A DNA stretch of 35,375 nucleotides from Chromera velia. Lineage: Eukaryota; Sar; Chromeraceae. The translations under genes were made by a program, and so were the position numbers. A model generated the notes under the pieces. It was not told the DNA's origin and did not search any database. It was given only the letters and a program-made list of their open reading frames with translations. Location: positions 7,501 to 42,875 of the forward strand of contig JAHBMJ010004853.1 in NCBI GenBank assembly GCA_018398765.1, given 5' to 3'. Shown in pieces: positions 19,517 through 25,077 of the stretch (position 1 is its first letter; each line of letters opens with the position of its first letter).

Positions 19517-22012
19517 TCTGTGTCTACCTGCATACGCGCGCCCCCCTTTCCATTTCTCTTGTCTCTTTCTCTGCTAGTATTTCTGGTATACGATCCAGCT
19601 TTCCTTCGTCTGGTCTTTTCACTGCCTATTGTGCAGGACACGATACTGCCTCATGAGCCTTCCTCAACTTTGCTGGTTGGTCGGCTTTTCTCTCCGTTGG
19701 GGGGTTTCCTCTCTTGCGTCGTCGAGACAAGATGCCTCTCCCTTTGCGTCTCTCTGAGGCTGTCTCTCGCTCTTCCTCCCTCTCCTCGCTTCCCTCTCTC
19801 CCTTCTCACGCGGCCTCACTGCAGAGACTCTGCGAAGCTCTTGCCGAACTCTCTGTGCACGACCACATGCAGTTTCCCAAACCCAATCCTGCACTGATTC
19901 TTTTGACGCGAAGAAGCAGTTGGGTGTTAGCAGGTTGTAATTTGCATTAATTTTTCCCTATTCTCACCTTCGCTGCTCCGTTAAGTTTTGATTGGAATGA
20001 GACCCCAAACCACCTCATGTGTCCGTCCCTTTGAATGGTCCTCTCTGTATGGTGCGTCCTTTGAGTGGCCCTCCCTGTATGGTGCATTCATTGTGCAGGA
20101 TGAGCATGAAGAGGAATCTGATTGCTGTCAGGGTGTCGAAAGCCAAGGTCGTCTTCGAAATCTCTGACCTGTCCATCCTCACCGAAGCCCTCGTCTTTGC
20201 CTCCAAAATGCTCCTTACGCTCGCTTTTGCATTCTTCCTCTGTCTGATGACCGTCATAGTTGGGGAGACCGACGAGAGACACACCAACCGAAGACCGGCC
20301 ACCATCGCCACCGCCCCCGGTGGATTCGGTCTAGAAGGCTACGGGGACCTGGAAGCGTTCCTGCAGGCCTCAGCCCTCAAGGCTCTCATTGCCTATCTGG
20401 CAGTAGAACTTCTCATCGCCTCTCTGGTGATGCCGACCCTCAAATCAATCTGGAGTCCGCAGAACTCCTTCGGGCGTGTAGACCCTCATCTGCTCATCTG
20501 GAGGTCGAGGGGGCAAATTGAAGGCTCTCAGGGGGATTTGGAGGGGAAGAAAGAGGATGTTGCGGACACACAGGAAGTCCCGACTGAGAGAGACGGAGGG
20601 GCAAGGGGGGAGCGCGACTTTGTCGATCCCGGGGCGTGGGGTCTGACGTATTTCGGATTTCCCCCGGGTCTCAGCAGAGAGACCAAAAAGGCAAAAGTAC
20701 CGAGGGCAGAGAGTGCAAGATTGTACATCCGGGCGTGGAGACAGGAGGTAGTTGCGCAACATATCCTTTTTGCGGCAGCCATCGGTCTTCTCCTTCTTCT
20801 GCTGATGCTGTTTCTGGTCGTGGGTCTTGCAGGGGAAGCCTTTCCTGCGAGGCACAAGCAGTTTGTACTCCGGGAGTATCTGTTGTCGAGTCTGCTGATT
20901 TTCTGCTTTGCCATCGGGTTTCCGGTCTGCCTCGGGATGGCAGAAGGACTCGTGGTGTGGTCAGTCAGTCAGTCAGTCAGACAATGTTCTGTTTTTTCTT
21001 GGAGTGATGAATTCAGCTGCTTTTGCTCGGATGTGAGCTGTGAGGGACTCCGGGTGGTCTCCTGGCCTTAATGGTTTTATTTCACTGTCCCTCTCTACGT
21101 CTGCGCTCCCGAGGTTCCTCATGTGGGTGACCTTCCTTCTACAAGACACCCACCCAATCATGCGTCTGGTTGTTTTGTGTGTCACACCTTTTGCGTAAGA
21201 TGGTCGAGCTTTCAGTGAAGGAAAGAAACGCAAGCACACGCTTTCCCGCAGCTGTCAGATCGATCTTCATTTTCCCTCTCCCTCGCGTCTGTCCGGTGGT
21301 TCTTTGATTTCTTTCATGCATGCATCACGACACACATCGAATCTTCTTGTCCATCTATTTATACGTGTACATATCCATCCATCTGCCTCCTGTGTACATA
21401 TCCAACCATTCGTGCCTTTCCTCTCCCTCCCTCCCTCCCTCCCGACTGCAGGATGAGCTTGCGGACTGGAGTTTTCGACTGGCTCCTCAATTGCTGTCCT
21501 GAAATTGTGATGTTCCCTGAACTGACCCGATTTCAGTACGTCTTCCTTCCTTCCTTCCGGCACTCTTTTTTCAAGTGACCATCGTTCTCACTTTTATCTT
21601 TTCTCCTTTCGTTTGTCCCCGGTTCTCTTCGTTGACTCCGAGTTTTTGGTACGCAAGAAGACAAGCGAGGATCGGATGAAAGAGCTTCGGGGACCTGAAG
21701 GGTTCACTGATCGTTTTTCTTCTTCCCTTCCCCCCTTTCTGCCTCTTTTCTTGCCGGTGCCACTTCTTTCATTTCTTGCTCCTCCATCTGTTTCCTGTGT
21801 GTGCTTCTTTCCCCGTGTCTTCCTTGTTCTCCGCGCTTTTACTTGAGCACAGAACAAAGCTGGAGACTGCAGTCTCTGTTTCTTCTTTGGCCTGTACATT
21901 CAGCCTATCTGCATACACTTGCAGGCACGTGAGCCCGGGTACGGACGTCGTGAAGTCTTTGGATGGCGTCCCGACGGCCGACTGGGCCGTTCCCTGCCCT
22001 CCGGCCCTGTAG
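1..22012 (+). CDS. Giant multi-exon EGF/F5-8C-like/Sushi receptor with GPS-like motif and about five membrane helices (5'-partial)
   Basis: This is the 3' part of one large spliced gene; the first exon runs in from outside the window. I chained about 35 exons (listed separately) by GT/AG sites and matching codon phase, for about 3,000 codons. Order: F5/8C-like module, two EGFs, F5/8C-like, three Sushi exons, EGF, F5/8C-like, seven Sushi exons, EGF, stalk, GPS-like motif, one helix, a long Ser/Glu-rich segment, four helices and a short tail with stop TAG at 22010-22012. Known of the families: EGF, Sushi and discoidin modules mediate adhesion or ligand binding outside the cell; a GPS just before the first helix is typical of polycystin-1 and adhesion GPCRs. 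Inferred: a plasma-membrane receptor or adhesion protein. The C-terminal chain from 12103 to 22012 is phase-consistent except for one unclear junction near 17017-17052. Two adjacent genes instead of one cannot be excluded without transcripts. Confidence 0.75.
780..818 (+). CDS. 39-nt micro-exon following F5/8C-like module 1
   Basis: The micro-exon is flanked by catgcag and GTCGGT, with phase 1 at both ends. It encodes LYDLEPQAVVCQ. An exon of identical length and phase with a cysteine at the same place (TSTLPTPGVSCT) follows module 3 at 7661-7699, and a related longer one follows module 2. The cysteine would make the number of cysteines per F5/8C-like module even. Assignment rests on this recurrence; there is no transcript evidence. 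Confidence 0.5.
1061..1199 (+). repeat. 34-bp tandem repeat carrying the 3' splice site of the first EGF exon
   Basis: Units start at 1072, 1106 and 1140, with a partial unit at 1174-1199. A fragment of a further unit (gccaacttag) precedes them at 1061. Every unit contains gtgtgcag|ATGCGAACGAATGCC, so the acceptor and the first exon codons are present four times. Units 2 and 3 are identical over 34 bp; unit 1 differs at two positions. Only the last copy leads into the full EGF reading frame. Confidence 0.9.
1185..1316 (+). CDS. Exon: calcium-binding-type EGF domain 1
   Basis: The acceptor gtgtgcag and donor GTGAGT are both phase 1. The exon encodes a six-cysteine EGF module beginning (D)ANEC, with NCDANAFC, NTVGSFTCTC and GLTC. 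The D-x-N-E-C start and the N-x-x-G-S-F segment fit calcium-binding EGF. The acceptor used here is the fourth copy of the 34-bp repeat. Confidence 0.8.
1894..1922 (+). repeat. (CA)n microsatellite
   Basis: About 14 uninterrupted CA units lie inside the intron between the first two EGF exons. Confidence 0.95.
2064..2192 (+). CDS. Exon: calcium-binding-type EGF domain 2
   Basis: The acceptor gcatgcatgcag and donor GTCAGT are both phase 1. The exon encodes (D)INECTGGTHTCDANAQC followed by NTVGSFTCSCNNGY and a final cysteine, the full set of six EGF cysteines plus the calcium-ligand pattern. The first Asp is completed by the last G of the preceding EGF exon. Confidence 0.85.
2379..2978 (+). CDS. 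Exon: F5/8C-like (discoidin-like) module 2, complete
   Basis: This 600-nt exon is phase 1 at both ends (gatgcag / GTGAGT). The N-terminal part carries the block shared with module 3: VGTTV, PPSDIAAGSAW, FYTSYSGSDSSCHG and a QLPCSIELAAW strand. The C-terminal half has EAYGSTDNTNWVLLGNY and FDHFRFVMQQRAY, the F5/8C-like pattern, ending AEISLYS. There are three cysteines in the exon (SCHG, LPC, SNC). Assignment to the galactose-binding/discoidin fold is by pattern only; the first 100 residues are not a signature I recognise from a named family. Confidence 0.75.
3084..3140 (+). CDS. 57-nt micro-exon following F5/8C-like module 2
   Basis: The exon is phase 1 at both ends (gatgtag / GTAGCC) and encodes TVFSRHPTAVCLCENGPP. 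It sits where micro-exons of 39 nt follow modules 1 and 3, with a cysteine at a comparable place. The acceptor lacks the usual TGCAG, so confidence is low. Confidence 0.35.
3141..4230 (+). other. Intron of about 1.1 kb without recognised features
   Basis: The DNA between the micro-exon and the first Sushi exon is mildly pyrimidine-rich, with CTGTCTGT-type short repeats. Reading frames here are short, overlap on both strands and show no domain. I see no further exon. Confidence 0.5.
4231..4455 (+). CDS. Exon: Sushi (CCP) domain 1
   Basis: This 225-nt exon has acceptor tttgcag and donor GTTGGT, phase 1 at both ends. It has the four Sushi cysteines in ASCNQ, YSCNNGYQL, FTCTA and LPTCTG, plus the conserved Trp before the last cysteine (SAWQRG). 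The exon equals one complete domain. Confidence 0.85.
4621..5113 (+). repeat. Segmental duplication, copy 1 (intron plus Sushi 2 exon)
   Basis: This stretch is nearly identical to 7991-8740, covering about 270 bp of intron and a whole Sushi exon. Differences are a few substitutions and short indels; the homology begins abruptly at catatatgtg / catacatgtg. Confidence 0.9.
4892..5113 (+). CDS. Exon: Sushi domain 2 with third cysteine replaced by tyrosine
   Basis: This 222-nt exon (ccctgcag / GTCAGA) is phase 1 at both ends. Cysteines 1, 2 and 4 are in ASCNE, YSCNSGYQL and VPTCTG. The third, FTC in all sister domains, is FTY here (codon TAC at 5056-5058). The near-identical copy at 8683-8685 has TGC. 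One disulfide should therefore be missing, unless this is a sequencing error. Confidence 0.8.
5768..5992 (+). CDS. Exon: Sushi domain 3
   Basis: This 225-nt exon (tctgcag / GTCAGC) is phase 1 at both ends. It contains VSCNAGDD, YTCASAGYSLD, FTCTGDSYG, STWKG and PPTCSG, so all four cysteines and the Trp are present. Confidence 0.85.
6275..6397 (+). CDS. Exon: calcium-binding-type EGF domain 3
   Basis: This 123-nt exon (gttcag / GTGAGT) is phase 1 at both ends. It reads (D)INECTAGTHDCDTNAAC, then NTAASFTCACNTGY and GTCSPT, with six cysteines. The usual G-S-F is A-S-F. As before module 2, this EGF directly precedes an F5/8C-like exon. Confidence 0.85.
6650..7255 (+). CDS. Exon: F5/8C-like (discoidin-like) module 3, complete
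   Basis: This 606-nt exon (cgtgcag / GTGAGT) is phase 1 at both ends. It shares with module 2 VGTTV, PPSDIAAGDSW, FYTDYSGSDASCQG and QLPCSVQLAGW, then VQGSNDNVVWQTL and FSYFRFLIERRA and the terminal ADIVLYP strand. The three cysteines correspond to those of module 2. Confidence 0.8.
7661..7699 (+). CDS. 39-nt micro-exon following F5/8C-like module 3
   Basis: The micro-exon is flanked by atgtgcag and GTGGGT, phase 1 at both ends, and encodes TSTLPTPGVSCT. It matches the micro-exon at 780-818 in length, phase and cysteine position, and lies at the same place relative to its F5/8C-like exon. Confidence 0.55.
8261..8740 (+). CDS. Exon: Sushi domain 4, interrupted by an assembly gap
   Basis: The acceptor ccctgcag is at 8260 and the donor GTCAGA at 8741. 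Sequence on both sides of the gap matches Sushi 2, and the two flanks together are 221 nt against 222 nt for Sushi 2, so only one base of the exon appears to be missing. The third cysteine is present (TGC at 8683-8685). Whether the 259 N stand for real DNA, for example an additional Sushi exon pair, cannot be told. Confidence 0.75.
8407..8665. other. Run of 259 N (assembly gap)
   Basis: Unknown bases inside the Sushi 4 exon. A single further N stands at 12010 in a G-rich stretch of an intron. Confidence 1.
8992..9279 (+). repeat. 144-bp exact tandem duplication inside the Sushi 5 exon
   Basis: 8992-9135 and 9136-9279 read identically. The unit begins with tgcag, the end of the intron, and covers the first 139 bases of the exon, so a copy of the splice acceptor now lies within coding sequence. 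Confidence 0.95.
8997..9365 (+). CDS. Exon: Sushi domain 5 with duplicated N-terminal two thirds
   Basis: This 369-nt exon (gtgtgcag / GTGAGT) is phase 1 at both ends and equals a normal 225-nt Sushi exon plus 144 nt. It encodes VSCNQATD...YSCNNGYALSA, then VSCNQATD again through YSC, FTCTA and LPTCSG. The first copy has cysteines 1 and 2 only; the second has all four. The frame is kept across the junction (ALSAAVSC). Splicing to the internal tgcag at 9136-9140 would restore a normal domain. Confidence 0.8.
9366..9434 (+). repeat. (TGAG)n-type tetranucleotide repeat starting at the Sushi 5 splice donor
   Basis: The donor GTGAGT is followed by about 65 bp of gtga/tgag units with two gaggaag interruptions, giving many donor-like GTGAGT sites in a row. 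Confidence 0.9.
9617..9841 (+). CDS. Exon: Sushi domain 6
   Basis: This 225-nt exon (gctgcag / GTGGGC) is phase 1 at both ends. It contains VSCDEVND, YSCKNGYQLV, FTCTGTALG, SAWQGG and LPTCTG. It is closest in sequence to Sushi 1. Confidence 0.85.
10176..10397 (+). CDS. Exon: Sushi domain 7
   Basis: This 222-nt exon (tttgcag / GTCAGT) is phase 1 at both ends. It contains VSCNEASD, FSCNNGYVLD, FACTGTAY, SVWQG and PPTCSG. All four cysteines are present. Confidence 0.85.
10659..10880 (+). CDS. Exon: Sushi domain 8
   Basis: This 222-nt exon (gctgcag / GTGGGT) is phase 1 at both ends. It contains VACDEVND, YTCDIGYSLD, FSCTGDSYS, SSWKG and PPTCSG. All four cysteines are present. Confidence 0.85.
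11183..11404 (+). CDS. Exon: Sushi domain 9
   Basis: This 222-nt exon (tgtgcag / GTTCGT) is phase 1 at both ends. It contains VACDEAND, YSCLPGFALD, FSCTADGLG, SSWNG and PTTCTG. All four cysteines are present; NNT is a possible N-glycosylation site. Confidence 0.85.
11700..11924 (+). CDS. Exon: Sushi domain 10
   Basis: This 225-nt exon (gcatgcatgcag / GTGGGT) is phase 1 at both ends. It contains VSCNETTD, YSCNAGYVFL, FTCTGDAVG, STWKG and PPDCLS. All four cysteines are present. It is the most divergent of the series. Confidence 0.85.
12103..12231 (+). CDS. Exon: EGF domain 4
   Basis: This 129-nt exon (cgtgcag / GTCAGT) is phase 1 at both ends. It reads FDECTNQTHNCYPDVATC, then DTVGSFECACNLGF and a final cysteine in LVTCA, giving six EGF cysteines. 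It is the last module before the stalk. Confidence 0.85.
12597..12613 (+). CDS. Possible 17-nt micro-exon linking EGF 4 to the stalk
   Basis: The acceptor ggctgcag and donor GTCAGT enclose TAGPV. It accepts phase 1 from EGF 4 and leaves phase 0, which is what the next exon at 13016 needs. The exon must end at this donor because the frame meets a stop soon after. The call rests on phase bookkeeping only. Confidence 0.35.
13016..13144 (+). CDS. Exon: stalk segment 1
   Basis: The exon is preceded by a pyrimidine tract and ctgaag, and ends before GTCGGT. Both ends are phase 0. It encodes IRDICEPDGSTPAAEV... and IQQWQSDNAALPGSADL. The composition is that of ordinary protein; no domain is recognised. 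Confidence 0.55.
13271..13322 (+). repeat. (GT)n microsatellite
   Basis: About 25 GT units with a few single-base changes, within an intron of the stalk region. Confidence 0.95.
13450..13578 (+). CDS. Exon: stalk segment 2, helical
   Basis: The acceptor ccttgcag is phase 0. The exon encodes an Ala/Leu/Glu-rich, probably helical stretch (AADSLAALDEKLQQCLAVAS ... SAVETISNLL). The donor is likely TTA|GTCCGC, phase 0, matching the next exon; that donor is weak. Helical repeats of this kind precede the GPS in GAIN-type domains, which fits the position. Confidence 0.6.
13946..14087 (+). repeat. 108-bp-spaced duplication of an exon start
   Basis: 34-35 bases beginning AACGTGATGGACTCTCAAG occur at 13946 and again at 14054 with one mismatch. 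The DNA between is AT-rich and contains repeated cagaaaataaa units. Both copies follow a TGCAG acceptor. Confidence 0.9.
14054..14255 (+). CDS. Exon: stalk segment 3
   Basis: The acceptor aaatgcag is phase 0 and the donor GTCGGT is phase 1. The exon encodes NVMDSQALASSASEEGE, a Ser/Ala-rich linker, then SVKIMQAVDNI. Reading from the upstream duplicate (13946) instead runs into a stop before this copy, so the second acceptor is preferred. Confidence 0.65.
14453..14614 (+). CDS. Exon: stalk segment 4, GAIN-like
   Basis: The acceptor cactgcag and donor GTCGGT are both phase 1. The exon encodes DNLAEAVPIGETTII followed by KTETLSIAVQSS and IVLQLADAEAI. The pattern 'E..I.T..LSI.V' resembles the strands of GAIN domains upstream of a GPS; this is a pattern judgement. 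Confidence 0.7.
14884..15471 (+). CDS. Exon: membrane-proximal ectodomain ending in the first half of the GPS-like motif
   Basis: This 588-nt exon (tttgcag / GTGAGT) is phase 1 at both ends. After a basic and Ser/Gly-rich part it ends GIWEVECTQLDVQNEEWTSG. The C-x-x-L...W-x-x-G spacing is that of the N-terminal half of a GPS motif, continued by GC at the start of the next exon. Confidence 0.75.
15825..15928 (+). CDS. Exon: second half of GPS-like motif
   Basis: The acceptor ggctgcag is phase 1 and the donor GTCAGT phase 0. The exon encodes GCTTSGAANRQITEEQ and then IVCECEIRAMEAVFSV. GPS motifs have W...GC then C-x-C-x-H-L-T/S-x-F-x-V. All four cysteines and the C-terminal hydrophobic strand are present, but the cleavage residues H-L-T/S are replaced by I-R-A, so self-cleavage is unlikely. 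Confidence 0.7.
16230..16328 (+). CDS. Exon: linker between GPS-like motif and first helix
   Basis: The acceptor ccctgcag and donor GTTAGT are both phase 0. The exon encodes YIEPPALPPTAGTAQNS and KLPDVGFLFLLQT; the last residues begin a hydrophobic run that continues in the next exon. Confidence 0.65.
16623..16675 (+). CDS. Exon: first transmembrane helix
   Basis: The acceptor atatgcag is phase 0 and the donor GTCAGT phase 2. The exon encodes VGLSSIFIFLALAVLVHT, a clear membrane helix just after the GPS-like motif. A longer version starting at 16566 (ctgtag acceptor, same frame) is possible. Confidence 0.7.
16956..17312 (+). CDS. Exon(s): basic cytoplasmic segment after helix 1
   Basis: The acceptor ccggcag (phase 2) joins AYKAERKLLPLVQDV to helix 1. 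The same frame has a TGA at 17035-17037, then reopens and reads through SKVSTLKDIQRSRRRSS to NEGHLLRIRK, ending at GTGAGT in phase 2. A small intron must remove the stop: 17017-17052 (36 nt, GT...AG) or 16990-17052 (63 nt) both keep the frame. The segment is rich in Lys/Arg, as expected on the cytoplasmic side. Confidence 0.5.
17529..19202 (+). CDS. Exon: long Ser/Glu/Lys-rich segment
   Basis: This 1,674-nt exon has acceptor tgtgcag and donor GTTAGT, phase 2 at both ends. It begins FFNPRRIVAYHL, has a charged helical part (EEQRG...EVEMAGRQYEMGF), then a highly charged low-complexity tail with four SIESAKS-type repeats near 18531-18668 and an SIQSA repeat near 18955. The end (KRWRALMTIVAPADASR) becomes ordinary again before helix 2. 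It is probably cytoplasmic and disordered, with many possible phosphorylation sites. In polycystin-1 the loop after helix 1 holds a PLAT domain; I see none here. Confidence 0.75.
19432..19515 (+). repeat. (CT)n-(GT)n compound microsatellite
   Basis: About 45 bases of CT units with one break are followed directly by about 36 bases of GT units, within the intron between the Ser/Glu-rich exon and the multi-helix exon. Confidence 0.95.
20099..20959 (+). CDS. Exon: four transmembrane helices
   Basis: This 861-nt exon (attgtgcag / GTCAGT) is phase 2 at both ends; the junction codon AG-G joins it directly to the exon ending at 19202. Predicted helices: LVFASKMLLTLAFAFFLCLM (about 20190-20260), ALKALIAYLAVELLIASLV (about 20373-20430), ILFAAAIGLLLLLLMLFLVV (about 20765-20825) and YLLSSLLIFCFAIGFPVCLG (about 20878-20940). 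A charged loop of about 100 residues separates the pairs. Two helices, long loop, two helices resembles TM2-TM5 of polycystin-1-like proteins; this is inference from layout, not a motif match. Confidence 0.8.
21452..21535 (+). CDS. Exon: C-terminal tail, part 1
   Basis: The acceptor actgcag and donor GTACGT are both phase 2. The exon encodes SLRTGVFDWLLNCCPEIVMF and PELTRF. Phase matching with both neighbours supports it. Confidence 0.65.
21925..22012 (+). CDS. Terminal exon of the receptor gene
   Basis: The acceptor cttgcag is phase 2. The exon encodes HVSPGTDVVKSLDGVPTADW and AVPCPPAL, then TAG at 22010-22012. An AATTAAA-like sequence at about 22051 could serve as poly(A) signal. Confidence 0.65.
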
Positions 22013-22899
22013 ATCTCCACAGTTGAGTCAATCTGAAAAGACTCTTCGATAATTAAAGAGTTCATTTCTTAAATCGTTGTGCGCATGGGGAGCCTGAGAG
22101 GAGAGTGTTCGCTCTTCCCACGCCCTGAGGATCTTGTGCGTGCAACTCAAGCTGGGGTGACGGAGAACGGGGGAGGGGGGCCGAAGAAAACAAGGGAGGG
22201 AGGGAAAGAAGGAACAAACGACAAAATCCAGGGAGGAAGGAAGAAGGGAGAGACGGAGGGAGGGAGGGAAGAAAGGAAGAAAAAATGACAGGTGACACCT
22301 TGAAACATATGGGACAGAGAGAACGAAAGAGAAAAGAAGGGAAGGGAGTCGAGAAAATGTATAAAAGGGATTGTTTTGCAAGATTGTTTGATCCGCGTTC
22401 AATCTAGACGGTATCACTTCATCATCTCATCCCGCTCACGGGGGATCAACGGAACCGCTAGCTGGGTTCTGCATGTGTCTTTTATTCTGGTGCTGCGTCC
22501 GTTCCCTCCGCACGATTTTCCCAATCCGTTTGTCGCCTTGCTTATCCCTATGTCTCATTCTCTACATGCCTTACGACTAGATTTTCCCGATCGTTTCTCG
22601 CCTTTTCTATCTCTATGTCTCGTTCTCTACATCTCCTAAGACTAGAGTCCCCTTCGCTTTTCAACTTTGTTCACGATTGCACAGAAGACGTCTTCCATGA
22701 AGAGACACAGACAACTTGAAGGAGGCATTCTTTTCTCGAAGGTTTGCGAACGTAATTTTGTATTAGCGCACAAGAAGATAACGTCACGGTCGAAACTGAT
22801 AGAGAGGAATTAAAAAGTGCTGGCTCGCACCTAGGCTCACACACAGAGGCGGTACAGCAAGGTTGACAGAGGGTCCGCTGGGCAATCCGCTCATAATTA
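22013..22899. other. Intergenic: purine-rich stretch and short tandem duplication
   Basis: From about 22140 to 22350 the plus strand is mostly G and A (gggagg/gaagg units). From 22515 there is a 66-bp tandem duplication. No gene is supported. Confidence 0.7.
22515..22645 (+). repeat. 66-bp imperfect tandem duplication
   Basis: Two units (22515-22580 and 22581-22645) share attttccc, then ctatgtct, ttctctacat and end in gactag, with about ten differences. Confidence 0.8.
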
Positions 22900-23235
22900 A
22901 AGAATTATCATAGAGCCATAAGCACCGGCCATTACTATCAAATTTTTACTCATGATGGTTCATGAGATATGACCTTGTAAAGATTGCTAAAGATTGATCT
23001 TCTCTCAATTCTAGTCTTCATTGCTCCTAAATTCTTTTTTCTGACTTCCTAGCTTTAGATTCTTATTCTAAATTCTTTTGATTTCATTTCATTGATTTTA
23101 TTTGAATTTTTTAAAAATTGCTGTCCAAATTTCCAGTTAAATTCTTTGAAATCACTCTTTTGAACTACTCTAGATTCTGAAGTCTTTGCTATATAATATT
23201 GTATATAAGATCTAACATAATATTCTACATTCAAT
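22900..23235. other. AT-rich intergenic DNA
   Basis: The region is strongly AT-rich with runs such as tttgaattttttaaaaattg; it adjoins the 5' edge of the retroelement remnant. No gene is seen. Confidence 0.7.
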
Positions 23236-24483
23236 TTAGTGGAGTGTGAGAAAGAGGGTGGAAGAGTTTGTGAAGAGGACGGAGAGAGTGGCTGAGGCTA
23301 CTGTGCATGCGCCACAGGAAGCGTACACAACGTACATTAAGTCGCAGTAGAGAGAATGGGCATTCCTGCAGAGAGTTACCCAGACAAAGGAGGAAGTCCG
23401 AGGAACAGTTTGATCCCCTCGAGGCAGTCATCCAAAACAGGCTGCTGCCAGCCTTACTGTTTGAAAGGCCATGTGACAGCCCCCCAACCGCCGCAGAGCA
23501 ATGGATGAGAGAGATCAGTATGCTGCCTGTCAGGCTGGGGGGGATAGGGATTGATAATCCTATGACAGAAGGGGGGGAAGCGAGAGCGACGTCCCATACA
23601 GCTACCCACGAGCTCACACAGGCCATTCAAGAAGGAAGAGCGGTAGAGGAGAAAAAGGAAAGAGACGAATGAAAGGAAGCCTGCAAAGAGCACAGCCAGA
23701 GAAAGCGGGCGAGGAAGAAAGAAAGATGGGAGAGGGCGAAAGAAACGGAAGTTCTGGGGGTAACAGAGGAGCAGAGGCCTGAAGAGCAATCAGAGACGCA
23801 AAGGTAAAGAGACACTCGGGATGGCTAGGTATGGTCCTAAGAGAAGCGGACAACATGCTCCTCAGCCCGGAAGAGTTTCGAGATGCCCTCACCCTGCGCT
23901 ACTAATTCAAGATGCAGGAAGACAAGAGGAGCTGCGAGGGGTGCGGGGGCAGCTGGGGGCTGTGGCACGCCCTCAACTGTAAGAGAGGGAGACATGTAGG
24001 GAGGAGACACAACGAGGTAAACCAGGCGTGGTGTGCCCTGGCAGAGCTAGCTAGCATTCGCGTCGGCAGTAGGAAAGGGGGAGCCACTAGTAAGGGCAGA
24101 GGGAGAGATGCCGGGGCTACCGGCCTTTTATAGAGACTTCTCAGTGTGCGCCCGGCCCGCCGCTACGCGGATTCTGGGTACGATAGAGGCAGGACATCCT
24201 GGACACAAGGGTGGGTAACATCCAGGCTGATCCAGGCCGCCTCCTATGCGCAGGGCGACTGGCTGAAAATTCTCATACGGTCAGCCACGGGGAAGAAGCA
24301 GCAGTATGCCGAGCCGTGCAAGGACAAGGGGTACGATTTCACGCCCCTCGTCAGCAGTATAGATAGAGCCCTCAAAAAGGACGCAAAGATGTTCGTAAAG
24401 AAGGTAGCGCACCTTATGAGTCGTAAGCAGGATTATAGGACATACGGGCAGGCCTGCGCATACATGAGAGCAAAAATATAGGC
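23236..24483 (+). mobile_element. Degenerate 3' end of a reverse-transcriptase retroelement
   Basis: Broken frames on the plus strand follow the order of a known group of eukaryotic RT elements. First comes a region rich in RVEEFVKRTERVAEA and PQEAYTTYIKS (RT thumb). Then PLEAVIQNRLLPALLFERP, SMLPVRLGGIGIDNP and a SHTATHELTQAI segment; LP-x-R-x-GG-x-G is the hallmark after the RT core. Next is LLSPEEFRDALTLRY, then C-x2-C-G...HALNC-x2-G...RRHNEV, a Cys/His motif, and finally FTPLVSSIDRALKKDAKMF and YGQACAYMRAKI, the tail found after the endonuclease-like part of such elements. In-frame stops (for example 23348-23350, 23903-23905 and 24131-24133) and at least one frameshift show that it is inactive. 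Family naming is from memory of sequence patterns. Confidence 0.75.
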
Positions 24484-25077
24484 AGCACACCACAAAGTAG
24501 CCAGCGGGTGCCTTCGAGGCACCAGGGGAGAGGTCTAGGAGAGGTGCGAAGAGTGAGCATCGATCGAGGGAGGGGTACCGGCAGCGGCCGCAATTGGGTA
24601 GAAGGAAAGATGATCAGCCTTTCCTAACGGATAAAGCAGGGTAGTGGGAAGGTATGGAAAGCCCCTAGAAGTCTGAGACAGCAGTTGTAGCCAGTAGTGA
24701 TTCATTGACGCCATGTACAATTCACTATATGTAGATATAAAGCTAAATATAAAATAACTTGAATTTAGTAAAGTCTAGACGAGTAAATTCTACTAAAACC
24801 CACCAAATTCCACAAAAATTCATAAATAAATTCCCGAGGAATCTAACGAAGAATTTAACCTAGTTGTGTAAGGTAGTGCTCCAGTCAGATGCACTCGTAG
24901 CATTCAATCTCACGATCAGACTGTTGATGACAAAGCTTCTAAAGTTACTGTATATAGTTTTTCATATGCAAGTTCAAAGCAAGTCGGACATTGTGATACG
25001 CACAAAACTCAAAATCCTTAGACTGCATGATCGTCAAAAGGATCCAGCCTCTCTCTGTTTATAATCGTTAATTCATG
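24484..25077. other. Intergenic, becoming AT-rich
   Basis: Sequence after the retroelement remnant, AT-rich from about 24720 (repeats of aattc/aaattc type), up to the stop codon of the minus-strand gene. No gene is seen. Confidence 0.6.

Noticed and set aside
19628-19930. Possible extra exon of the receptor gene (Ser/Leu-rich, ends near GCAG|GTTG)
   Set aside because: The exon ending at 19202 joins the one at 20099 in phase without it, so I have no need for it. It could still be an alternative exon.
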